From an uncultured Pedobacter sp. (lineage in GTDB: Bacteria; Bacteroidota; Bacteroidia; Sphingobacteriales; Sphingobacteriaceae), in the NCBI GenBank assembly GCA_946478755.1, contig CAMLDJ010000050.1, forward strand, positions 1 to 25,798: a DNA stretch of 25,798 nt, in the 5' to 3' direction. Position 1 is the first letter of the stretch. Each line of letters starts with the position of its first letter. Below the pieces are notes generated by a model. The model saw nothing but the letters and a program-made list of their open reading frames with translations. It was not told the origin of the DNA and ran no database searches. Of the stretch, positions 8,466 to 15,214 are shown piece after piece. A program made the translations under genes and the position numbers.

Positions 8466-9066
8466 TTACACCGTTTTTTTCTTTTTTCTTTTTTCCCGTT
8501 TAGCGGTAATATATTCCGAAGGGAATACACCAAACTGCTTATGGAAGTTTCTTCCAAATTGCCGGTAAGAATTAAAACCCACCCTTTCAGAGACTTCATA
8601 AATTTTATGTTCCTGATTAGCCAATAGTTCAGCAGCAATTTTCAAACGGGCCACATTAATCAATTCATTAGGGGATAGGTTAGAGATCTCTTTGATTTTG
8701 CGGTATAGCGTTGCCCTGCTCATGTTCATGACCGTAGCCAATTGATTCAGTAAAAAAAACTTTCCTGTTGGTTTTAAGATATATCCAGTCTTTATCCAGG
8801 CCCTCTAGTTTATAGGCGTATTCTGTCATTTCAGGAGCGGTAAAGCTTAATGCAGCAAAGTCGATACTAAATGAGGATTGATTATATTGAAGCGTGATGG
8901 TATCTGTGTTGGTGATCGATTTTTGTAAGGGAGAGCCCTTCTTATTTATTTCTAATTCCTTATTATATACCTGAAAACTCGTAATGTAAACAGGTGGAAG
9001 AAAAGTGTTTTTTATAAATTCGGCTGGATGATCTGGAAGGAAATGAAAGCACAGGGTATCACCCAA
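8466..9066 (-). pseudogene. Relic of a hybrid two-component regulator (Y_Y_Y fragment plus AraC-type HTH)
   Basis: Two minus-strand frames overlap here. The upstream one (open 9066-8680) encodes a Y_Y_Y sensor-domain segment: PPVYITSFQVYNKELEI, ITLQYNQSSFSIDFAALSF, YAYKLEGLDKDWIYL. At a run of eight T's (8752-8759 on the minus strand) sense passes to another frame, which reads LLNQLATVMNMSRATLYRKI and continues through a complete AraC-type HTH (FNSYRQFGRNFHKQFGVFPSEY) to a stop at 8466. A normal hybrid protein of this class has over 1,200 residues: beta-propeller, Y_Y_Y, histidine kinase, receiver, AraC domain. Here the propeller, kinase and receiver are missing and the junction is out of frame, so it is almost certainly non-functional, though a small AraC-HTH peptide starting at 8741 could still be made. 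It lies next to the SusCD regulator genes and may once have controlled a neighbouring glycan locus. The 5' boundary is approximate. Confidence 0.85.
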
Positions 9067-9375
9067 TCTGCATTGATGGAGGCGCTCGATATGTCCGGTT
9101 TGCGACTAGGGGAGGTACTTAAAAAAGAGCAAATGGATGTGTATATTCTGGTAATGATCTGCGGGGTGCTCAAAAAGAATCTTTTTCAATACCTGGAAGT
9201 CGACGAACTGGAAAAAGTGCTTATGATTGATAGAATTAAAGTGCTAAAGGGAAGGATTGCGGACCTGGTGGATACCAGTACTGAGAAGGATATACTTTTG
9301 CAAAACAGAAATAGGGAGATCAGTCGCCTGCTAACCACAATCGAAAGACTTCGGAACGGGAATACCAAAGACTGA
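9028..9375 (+). CDS. XRE-like HTH protein with C-terminal coiled coil
   Basis: The 115-residue product starts at 9028 with a helical region (WKEMKAQGITQSALMEALDMSGLRLGEVLKKEQMDVYILVMICGVLKKNLFQYL, split here into its HTH helices at about 11-25 and 26-50) like the small XRE/Cro-type proteins common in Bacteroidota. A heptad-rich tail follows at about 62-110 (LEKVLMIDRIKVLKGRI, LLQNRNREISRLLTTIERL), probably a dimerising coiled coil. The start is uncertain: the frame is open upstream to 8956 without another ATG, family members normally have a few more residues before the glycine that matches Gly at 9022-9024, and the first 39 bp overlap the relic on the opposite strand. The natural start may have been lost in the rearrangement. 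An imperfect -7 box (TAAATTCG, 9015-9022) would favour the ATG at 9043. Target unknown. Confidence 0.6.
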   Translation: MIWKEMKAQGITQSALMEALDMSGLRLGEVLKKEQMDVYILVMICGVLKKNLFQYLEVDELEKVLMIDRIKVLKGRIADLVDTSTEKDILLQNRNREISRLLTTIERLRNGNTKD

Positions 9376-9505
9376 ACTGAGAATTGTACTGGTAAAAAGA
9401 CAACAGTACCTTGCCATCTGCTAAATAGAGAATTTTTACACAATTGCCGGATATCTTTGTTTAAAAGTTCATTGCTACGTGGTTAAAAATAATCTGGTTC
9501 TTTTT

Positions 9506-9922
9506 CTATTGAAAAATGAGGATAATGGTGCCGCCTATAATCATCAATACGGCAATTACTGTTTTATAGGTAAGGGGCTCCCCAAGAAAAATAACAGATA
9601 ACAATAAGACAATGGCTACACTGGCCTTGTCTACCGGAGCGACCTGCGAAACCTTGCCAATTTGCAAGGCTTTGAAGTAAGATATCCAGGACAATCCTGT
9701 TGCCAGGCCTGACAGGACCAGGAAGATCCAGTTCTGTTTTGTTAAGCTGGAAATGCCTGCCTGCCCGCCTCTAATGAAAACGATTGCCCAGGCCAAAAGC
9801 AATATGATAACGGTTCTGATCGCGGTAGCTAAATTTGAATCGATACCTTTTATTCCAATTTTAGCGAGGATTGCCGTTAATGCTGCAAAAAAAGCGGAAA
9901 GTAAAGCGTAGATCCACCACAT
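9506..9922 (-). CDS. Half-size EamA/DMT family transporter
   Basis: The product is a small integral membrane protein of about 138 residues with one EamA domain, where classical EamA transporters have two. Five hydrophobic segments can be seen, from WWIYALLSAFFAALTAIL through VIILLLAWAIVFI and WIFLVLSGLATGLSWISYF to the C-terminal VIAVLMIIGGTIILIF. The segment YFKALQIGKVSQVAPVDKAS is typical of single-domain EamA proteins, which are thought to work as dimers in export of small metabolites. The ATG at 9922 is preferred. The frame can be extended 7 codons to a TTG at 9943, but that TTG falls inside the -7 box at 9941-9948. It appears to be a single-gene unit; substrate unknown. Confidence 0.85.
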   Translation of the reverse strand: MWWIYALLSAFFAALTAILAKIGIKGIDSNLATAIRTVIILLLAWAIVFIRGGQAGISSLTKQNWIFLVLSGLATGLSWISYFKALQIGKVSQVAPVDKASVAIVLLLSVIFLGEPLTYKTVIAVLMIIGGTIILIFQ

Positions 9923-9940
9923 ACGGTCTGAATTTATGAC

Positions 9941-9948
9941 CAAATATA
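9941..9948 (-). promoter_or_regulatory. Bacteroidota -7 box of the EamA gene
   Basis: TATATTTG on the minus strand matches TAnnTTTG exactly and ends 19 nt before the first base of the ATG at 9922, the same geometry as the sigma-gene box. It overlaps the TTG codon at 9943, which argues that TTG is not the start. A TTTG lies upstream at a longer than usual spacing (about 25 nt), so the -33 element is uncertain. Confidence 0.6.
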
Positions 9949-10025
9949 ACCTAATGATTTTTCATCTCTGCTACAAAAAATATTTGAAGAGGGTTTTAAT
10001 TAGTGGTGGAATAGGTCGATTTCAT

Positions 10026-10961
10026 TCAGACGTGATTCAAAATGGAATCTTCCTTTGGTTTTGCAGATGGGGGGCCTGCGGGCATTTGTAAATCCTCCGG
10101 CTTGAATTTCCACCTTCTGTGTGACCAAAGCCAGTACTCGGGCTGCTCACGGATCACAGCTTCCAGATATTGGACATGTCCATCGGTGATCTGATAGGCA
10201 GCGGTATTACCCGGGTCATTAAATAGGGGTATGAATGTGCATTTATAGTGTCCTCTTCTTACCAGACGGATATCACAAAATACTACCGCACTATCAGTGG
10301 TTTTTGCGAGTTTTTCCGCACCCAGGAAAACTGCAGTCGGCTGATTCAGAAATCTGGTAAAATACTGAATTTCGCTTTTTGCAGGGGTTTGATCACTCGC
10401 CAAAACTGTTACCGTACGGTTGTTTTTGTGTGAAGCCAGGATACGCGCTGTGTTGCGCATTGGAATCAGGGTAGCACCAAATCTTGACCGCATACGTTTC
10501 AGTACCCTGTCAGCATATTTATTGGATAGGGGCTTGTATACAATAATTCTGGGTTCAATAAAAAGCTGGCTGAACCGAAGGGCGGTAATTTCCCAGTTTC
10601 CAAAATGGCCCGACACAGCGATCACACTTTTGCCACAGCTGAATATACCGCTGATCAGCTCAGGATTTGCAAATTTTACTCTTTTTGCGACTTCCGTCTC
10701 ACTAATCGTTAATAATTTGATGGCTTCCACCATGAGGTCTGCCAGGTATCGGTAATACTTTTTTCGTATCACGACACGTTCTTCGGGAGACTTCTCAGGG
10801 AATGCATTCAGCAGGTTCTGGTCGATTATTTTTTTGCGGTATCGCAGCATATTGCCCAATATCAGGTATAGTACATCAGCTATTTTATAAAGAGCCAGGA
10901 GCGGAAAAAATGAGAGGAGATAAAGCAGCCCAAAAAGCAGGATGGATAACGTCTTTTTCAT
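10026..10961 (-). CDS. LpxL/HtrB-like lysophospholipid acyltransferase
   Basis: The protein has about 311 residues from the ATG at 10961; an earlier ATG at 11003 adds 14 residues and is less likely because MKKTLSILLFGLLYLL makes a natural membrane anchor. It carries the acyltransferase H-x4-E motif in SGHFGNWEIT (about 60 residues past the QNLLNAFPEKSPEER helix typical of LpxL), the conserved LASDQTP segment, and EYWLWSHRRWKF near the C-terminus. It should transfer an acyl chain at the cytoplasmic face of the inner membrane, classically in lipid A late acylation. It is the last gene of a minus-strand cassette with two methyltransferase-like genes (gap 77 bp from the preferred start), so another lipid acceptor is possible. 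Confidence 0.88.
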   Translation of the reverse strand: MKKTLSILLFGLLYLLSFFPLLALYKIADVLYLILGNMLRYRKKIIDQNLLNAFPEKSPEERVVIRKKYYRYLADLMVEAIKLLTISETEVAKRVKFANPELISGIFSCGKSVIAVSGHFGNWEITALRFSQLFIEPRIIVYKPLSNKYADRVLKRMRSRFGATLIPMRNTARILASHKNNRTVTVLASDQTPAKSEIQYFTRFLNQPTAVFLGAEKLAKTTDSAVVFCDIRLVRRGHYKCTFIPLFNDPGNTAAYQITDGHVQYLEAVIREQPEYWLWSHRRWKFKPEDLQMPAGPPSAKPKEDSILNHV

Positions 10962-11038
10962 GATTCGTTTTCGGTTGATGATCCTAAACAAAAAGAAAAT
11001 CACAAAGGTTTCGATAATCGTTTTGTTATAGCTTCAGC

Positions 11039-11761
11039 CTATCCTTTCCATGATCCGGACTTTTTCAAATACCGTATCGTTACATAATATATACCCAAAA
11101 GAACCATTGAAACTATAAAAACCTTGTCCCTGATGGCATTGTCATAATGTGTCAACTGAGGATACTTGAAAAGCAGGATAACTATTATCCCGGCCAGCCA
11201 AACGGTCTGGGTGTTGTATTCTTTTATCAACCATCTTTTCCCGTTAAACTGCATATTTGAAATGGTCTTACTGATGTTCTTGAGATTGACGAACCACCGG
11301 CTTACACCTGAACAGTATTTAGTAAACTCCTGTCCAAATTTATTCTGCAGAAATTGTTCTTCAGCCAACACAATGGCCTGATATATAAATAAGAAAACAG
11401 GAATAAAAAAAAACACGAACAACAATGAATTAATTAATATCCCAACACCCAAAAGCATCAAAATATTTCCCACGTACAAGGGATTCCGGCAGTGAGAAAA
11501 TATTCCTTCTGTAACAAGTTTATCCGCATATACTTCTTTGTTTTTTCCGCCTCTTACAATATAGGCCAGGGCAATCGTTAGTCCCCGGAGAAGTTGCCCC
11601 GCAAGGGTTATAGCCAAACCAAGGATGAGCGGGTATAAGTAAAAGTTTGAACCAAAAACAGCTGGCCTGAAAATATATGGGGAAGGAATAAATAACGCAA
11701 GGTATAAAAATATGAACAGGACATTCCTGTACTTAAAGAAAAAATTACCAATGGTAAGCAT
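11039..11761 (-). CDS. ICMT/PEMT-like membrane methyltransferase
   Basis: The 240-residue protein has about six hydrophobic segments. The signature region is VTEGIFSHCRNPLYVGNIL at about 83-101, then two closely spaced membrane helices and AEEQFLQNKFGQEFTKYC at about 133-150. These are the RNPxYxG and EExxL motifs of the isoprenylcysteine carboxyl methyltransferase / phospholipid methyltransferase family, which uses SAM at the membrane. An extra C-terminal part (about 165-240) with two more hydrophobic stretches is longer than the minimal family. Its ATG comes 1 bp after the stop of the CmoA-like gene, so the two are translationally coupled. The substrate is probably a lipid or membrane-embedded small molecule; it cannot be specified. 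Confidence 0.82.
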   Translation of the reverse strand: MLTIGNFFFKYRNVLFIFLYLALFIPSPYIFRPAVFGSNFYLYPLILGLAITLAGQLLRGLTIALAYIVRGGKNKEVYADKLVTEGIFSHCRNPLYVGNILMLLGVGILINSLLFVFFFIPVFLFIYQAIVLAEEQFLQNKFGQEFTKYCSGVSRWFVNLKNISKTISNMQFNGKRWLIKEYNTQTVWLAGIIVILLFKYPQLTHYDNAIRDKVFIVSMVLLGIYYVTIRYLKKSGSWKG

Positions 11762-11762
11762 G

Positions 11763-12503
11763 TTAGTTTTTTATACTGATAAATCCTGAAAAGTTATACC
11801 ATTTAAAAAATGTTTCTGTATGTGAAAAGCCCGCTTCCCGAAGCATCTTTAGATTTTCACTTAATTTATACGGAATCAGCACATTTTCTAATGCTTCCCT
11901 TTTTTGGGAGATTTCCATTTCACTATAGTTATTCCGTCTTTTGTAGTCATAATAGTATTTAATAAAGTTTCTGTTGAACAAGCTGTCTTCGGCCAGGATC
12001 TTTTCGAAAATAATAAGGACACCCCCATTAACCAATCCGTCAAATATTTTTTTGATCAATTTCTCCCGGTACAGCGGACGCACAAACTGCAGGGTAAGGC
12101 ATAAAATTACGACCGAAGCGTTGTCAATTCTCACTTCTGCATGAAGGTCAGCAAGTACCAGCTCATATTGCCTTTTGAAGTGTTTCTGTTTTAATTTAAT
12201 CTCACATTTCTTTAACATCTCAGCAGAATCATCTACACCTATAAATTTAATGCTTTCATTAATAAATGGATCTAAACCAATCATGGTCGTTCCAGTTGAA
12301 CAGCCCAGGTCCACGATATTCGTATCCGGTAGTACATGCTCACTTGCCAGTTCAATTATCATCCGCTGCATCTCGTTATAAAATGGTACCGAGCGCTCCA
12401 CCATATCATCAAAAGCATTCGCAACTGTGGCACCAAATTTAAAATCAGAGGGTTTTTTGATTTCTGCGCTGAACACATGATCTAGATTTTCCTTTTTTTT
12501 CAT
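11763..12503 (-). CDS. CmoA-like carboxy-SAM synthase / SAM-dependent methyltransferase
   Basis: The 246-residue protein matches CmoA nearly end to end in motif order: FSAEIKKPSDFKFGATVANAF, DDMVERSVPFYNEM, the SAM loop VDLGCSTGTT (64-73), acidic VDDSAEM (90-96), LTLQFVRP (137-143), YYDYKRRNNYSEMEISQKRE (184-203) and LENV. The Arg in SQKR (Arg202) aligns with what I recall as Arg199 of E. coli CmoA, the residue that holds the carboxyl group of carboxy-SAM. CmoA makes carboxy-S-adenosylmethionine from SAM and prephenate for tRNA wobble-uridine modification by CmoB. No CmoB is nearby, and this copy is coupled to a membrane methyltransferase, so its use here is open. The gap upstream carries the two-block repeat shared with 565-598. 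Confidence 0.82.
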   Translation of the reverse strand: MKKKENLDHVFSAEIKKPSDFKFGATVANAFDDMVERSVPFYNEMQRMIIELASEHVLPDTNIVDLGCSTGTTMIGLDPFINESIKFIGVDDSAEMLKKCEIKLKQKHFKRQYELVLADLHAEVRIDNASVVILCLTLQFVRPLYREKLIKKIFDGLVNGGVLIIFEKILAEDSLFNRNFIKYYYDYKRRNNYSEMEISQKREALENVLIPYKLSENLKMLREAGFSHTETFFKWYNFSGFISIKN

Positions 12504-12522
12504 CAGTATGTTATTTGTTTTT

Positions 12523-12581
12523 TAAAGGTTATGAAGCTTGTAAAGCTTAATCATTGTGTTTTGTAAGAAAGCTTATGCAGG
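12523..12581. repeat. Two-block leader repeat, copy B
   Basis: It contains the same 18-bp block as copy A (12523-12540) and the same 11-bp block (12571-12581), here 30 bp apart instead of 5. The 18-bp block ends 19 nt before the CmoA-like start codon, against 18 nt in copy A. The inserted 30 bp bring an additional AAGCTT (12543-12548), and AGCTAAGC follows at 12589-12596, so AGCTT-type words are enriched here. Confidence 0.6.
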
Positions 12582-12675
12582 ATTTATTAGCTAAGCTATG
12601 TTGTTAACTTCTTCAAACTCCGCCGGATCTGAATCCTGAATGTAGTCGTGAAATCTGTAGAAAATCTGAATCAAT

Positions 12676-12691
12676 CAACAAGTAATTGTTG
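12676..12691. promoter_or_regulatory. Perfect dyad, candidate operator upstream of rocD
   Basis: CAACAA and TTGTTG flank a 4-bp spacer (GTAA) as a perfect inverted repeat in the divergent rocD / CmoA-like intergenic region, about 65 bp before the putative rocD -7 box. A 9-bp direct repeat, ATCTGAATC, sits at 12627-12635 and 12664-12672 beside it. These fit a binding region for an arginine- or ornithine-responsive regulator, but no regulator gene is adjacent. Confidence 0.35.
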
Positions 12692-12755
12692 TAAAAGTTT
12701 ATCTTTTTTACGATTTTCTTCCTGTTTTCGCAGTATTAGGACAGTTAATTTTCTT

Positions 12756-12763
12756 TAACTTCG
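12756..12763 (+). promoter_or_regulatory. Putative -7 box of the rocDF operon
   Basis: TAACTTCG agrees with TAnnTTTG at five of six fixed positions and ends 27 nt before the rocD ATG. No convincing -33 element is visible. Confidence 0.35.
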
Positions 12764-12790
12764 CTTTTAACTAACATAAATTATTCGACG

Positions 12791-14050
12791 ATGGGAACTA
12801 CAGAAAGTCTTAGTAAAAGTGGACATTTAATAGAAAAAGAAAACAAATACGGTGCACACAATTACCACCCTTTGCCTGTAGTACTGGAAAGGGGACAGGG
12901 CGTATTCGTTTGGGACGTAGAAGGTAAGAGATATTACGATTTTCTTTCCGCTTACTCAGCTGTGAACCAGGGGCATTGCCACTCCCGAATTGTCAATGCA
13001 TTAAAACTTCAGGCCGAGCAATTAACGCTTACGTCCCGGGCCTTCTATAACAATAAACTGGGTGATTTTGAAGAATTTATCTGCAGGTTGTTTGGCTTCG
13101 ATAAAGCTTTGATCATGAATTCCGGTGTTGAAGCTGTAGAAACTGCCATGAAGCTTTGTAGAAAATGGGCTTATCGGGTAAAAGGTATTGCTGAAAACCA
13201 GGCAAAAATTGTTTTTGCTAAAGGAAACTTCCATGGCCGGACCATTTCAGTCATCTCTGCATCTGACGACGAAAGTGCAAGAAGAGATTTTGGTCCTTTT
13301 GTAGATGGGATAGGTCAGGTCCCATATAACGATGTGGAGGCTTTTGAAAAGTTGTTAGTATCAGATAAAAACATTGCGGGTTTTATAGTAGAACCTATCC
13401 AGGGTGAGGCCGGGGTGGTGGTACCCGATAGCGATTACTTGCCTCGCATAAAAGCTTTGTGTAAAACATATCATGTGTTATTTATTGTTGATGAAATCCA
13501 AACGGGAATTGCCCGTACTGGAAGTATGTTGGCTTCATACGATGTCGATCTTGAGGATAAAAGTAAGCAGCCCGACGTTTTAATATTAGGAAAAGCCATC
13601 TCGGGAGGCGTATTGCCGGTTTCAGCAGTGCTGGCTAGTGACGAAATTATGCTGACGATAAAACCGGGAGAACATGGTTCGACTTATGGAGGCAACCCAC
13701 TTGCCTGTGCAGTAGCCCAGGAAGCTTTGCAGGTGGTAATTGATGAAAACCTTGCTGAAAACGCCTTTAAACTTGGTGAAATTTTTCGCTCAGGATTGGA
13801 ACATATTGCAGAAAGAACAGGCATGATTAAGCTGGTAAGAGGTAAAGGCTTGCTCAACGCTATTGTGATTGATAGTTCTGAAGCGTCTGACCTGGCTTGG
13901 GACATTTGCCTTAAATTTAAAGAGAATGGCTTGTTAGCAAAACCTACTCATGGCAACAAGATCCGCCTTGCTCCGCCACTGGTCATTACTGAGGAGCAAA
14001 TAAACGAAAGCCTGGCTATTATTGAAAAATCTTTATTGGAATTTGTGTAA
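12791..14050 (+). CDS. rocD: Ornithine aminotransferase
   Basis: The 419-residue class III PLP aminotransferase converts ornithine and 2-oxoglutarate to glutamate-5-semialdehyde and glutamate in the cytoplasm. The sequence shows the family start ([20 protein letters not shown]), the ornithine-aminotransferase signature [18 protein letters not shown] (109-126), NFHGRT (146-151), the cofactor aspartate in [13 protein letters not shown] (232-244) and the PLP lysine Lys268 in [33 protein letters not shown] further fixes the subfamily. Length matches bacterial and eukaryotic enzymes. The arginase gene follows after 6 bp, so the two form an arginine-degrading operon that feeds glutamate or proline synthesis. 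Confidence 0.95.
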   Translation: MGTTESLSKSGHLIEKENKYGAHNYHPLPVVLERGQGVFVWDVEGKRYYDFLSAYSAVNQGHCHSRIVNALKLQAEQLTLTSRAFYNNKLGDFEEFICRLFGFDKALIMNSGVEAVETAMKLCRKWAYRVKGIAENQAKIVFAKGNFHGRTISVISASDDESARRDFGPFVDGIGQVPYNDVEAFEKLLVSDKNIAGFIVEPIQGEAGVVVPDSDYLPRIKALCKTYHVLFIVDEIQTGIARTGSMLASYDVDLEDKSKQPDVLILGKAISGGVLPVSAVLASDEIMLTIKPGEHGSTYGGNPLACAVAQEALQVVIDENLAENAFKLGEIFRSGLEHIAERTGMIKLVRGKGLLNAIVIDSSEASDLAWDICLKFKENGLLAKPTHGNKIRLAPPLVITEEQINESLAIIEKSLLEFV

Positions 14051-14056
14051 GAATTT

Positions 14057-15001
14057 ATGAGAAAACCGATAAAGCTAATAAAAAACAGATCTGATATTGG
14101 CGCAGGTACACGTGGATCGGATATGGGAATAGATGCTATCGAAATCGCCGCAATTAATAAAGGAAGTGAATATTTTAACTGTTTCCCTTTTGTTGATGTA
14201 GAAACCCATAACGAAACGATCTATAACAAGGATCGGAATTCTTTTGCCAAAAGAATCGAGCATGTGCTACAGCAATGTACCCGTGTAGCCAAAGTCGTTG
14301 AACACAGTTTATCAGAAGGATACTTCCCACTGGTATTTTCCGGGGATCATTCCTCGGCTTTAGGGACAATCAGCGGGATTAAAACTGCGTATCCCGATAA
14401 AACGCTCGGTGTGATCTGGCTAGATGCCCATGCCGATTTGCATTCCCCTTATACCTCCCCCTCGGGAAACATACACGGAATGCCGCTGGCTGCCGCATTG
14501 GCCAATGATAATTTAGGCTGCCAGGTGAATAAGGTTGAAGGAGAAACCTTGCTTTTCTGGGATAAGTTAAAAACGATCGGAACCAGCGAGCGTAAATTGA
14601 ACCCAGAACACTTAATCTATTTTGGAGTGAGGGATACCGAAGAAGCCGAGAACATTCAAATCGATAATTTAAGGATTAGAAATTATAGGGTAGAAGAATT
14701 ACGCTTCAGGGGATTAGAGATCTGCGTACAGGAAGCGCTGAAAAAATTAGCGGATTGCGACCTGATTTATGTTTCTTTCGACGTGGACAGCATGGATTGC
14801 GATTTGATCTCCCATGGAACCGGAACCCCTGTTTCAAAAGGGTTTGACCAGCAGGAAATCATTGCCATTGTAAACACAATTATCAGCGGACAGAAAGTGG
14901 TATGCTTTGAGGTGGTTGAGGTTAATCCCCTGCTGGATAATAAAGGAAATAAAATGGCTGAAACTGCATTTGAAATATTGGAGCAAATTTATTTTGGTTA
15001 A
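14057..15001 (+). CDS. rocF: Arginase
   Basis: The 314-residue enzyme hydrolyses arginine to ornithine and urea using two manganese ions. Metal ligands are visible as His98 in SGDHSSALG, Asp123/His125/Asp127 in WLDAHADLHSP, and Asp242/Asp244 in SFDVDSMD. GNIHGMPLAAAL (137-148) and Glu288 in FEVVEVNP are arginase-type features that separate it from agmatinase. It lies 6 bp after rocD, so its ornithine product is used by the preceding gene's enzyme. Start ATG at 14057 gives the normal N-terminus (KPIKLIKNRSDIGAGTRGS). No urease or urea transporter is in the window, so the fate of urea is not shown. Confidence 0.94.
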   Translation: MRKPIKLIKNRSDIGAGTRGSDMGIDAIEIAAINKGSEYFNCFPFVDVETHNETIYNKDRNSFAKRIEHVLQQCTRVAKVVEHSLSEGYFPLVFSGDHSSALGTISGIKTAYPDKTLGVIWLDAHADLHSPYTSPSGNIHGMPLAAALANDNLGCQVNKVEGETLLFWDKLKTIGTSERKLNPEHLIYFGVRDTEEAENIQIDNLRIRNYRVEELRFRGLEICVQEALKKLADCDLIYVSFDVDSMDCDLISHGTGTPVSKGFDQQEIIAIVNTIISGQKVVCFEVVEVNPLLDNKGNKMAETAFEILEQIYFG

Positions 15002-15214
15002 GCCTAAGGGTAGAAGCCGGCAATTGAGACAAAACGTAGAAAAGTTGATTTATACTGTTGTAGTCTAGCTGATTTTTCTATGTTTCTTTGTAAGTACTTG
15101 GTTAACAATTTGTCATCACAAGAATCGGAGCGTTTTACAGGTTACTGCAGGTATTCCAGGTGTTGGTGTTGATATTAAATTGGATACCAAGTTTTATTAT
15201 TTTAATTTGTGTAG

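Noticed and set aside
8325..8638. Overlapping open frames of about 100 codons on both strands around the relic.
   Set aside because: They are antisense or out-of-frame shadows of the AraC HTH remnant and the AT-rich inverted repeat; they show no recognisable domain.
9386..9409. Inverted repeat GTACTG / CAGTAC with a 12-nt loop after the XRE-like gene.
   Set aside because: Only 6 bp, long loop and no T-run, so it is too weak to call a terminator.
9923..9943. Seven-codon N-terminal extension of the EamA protein from a TTG.
   Set aside because: The TTG is part of an exact TATATTTG -7 box, and the ATG at 9922 begins directly at the first membrane helix.
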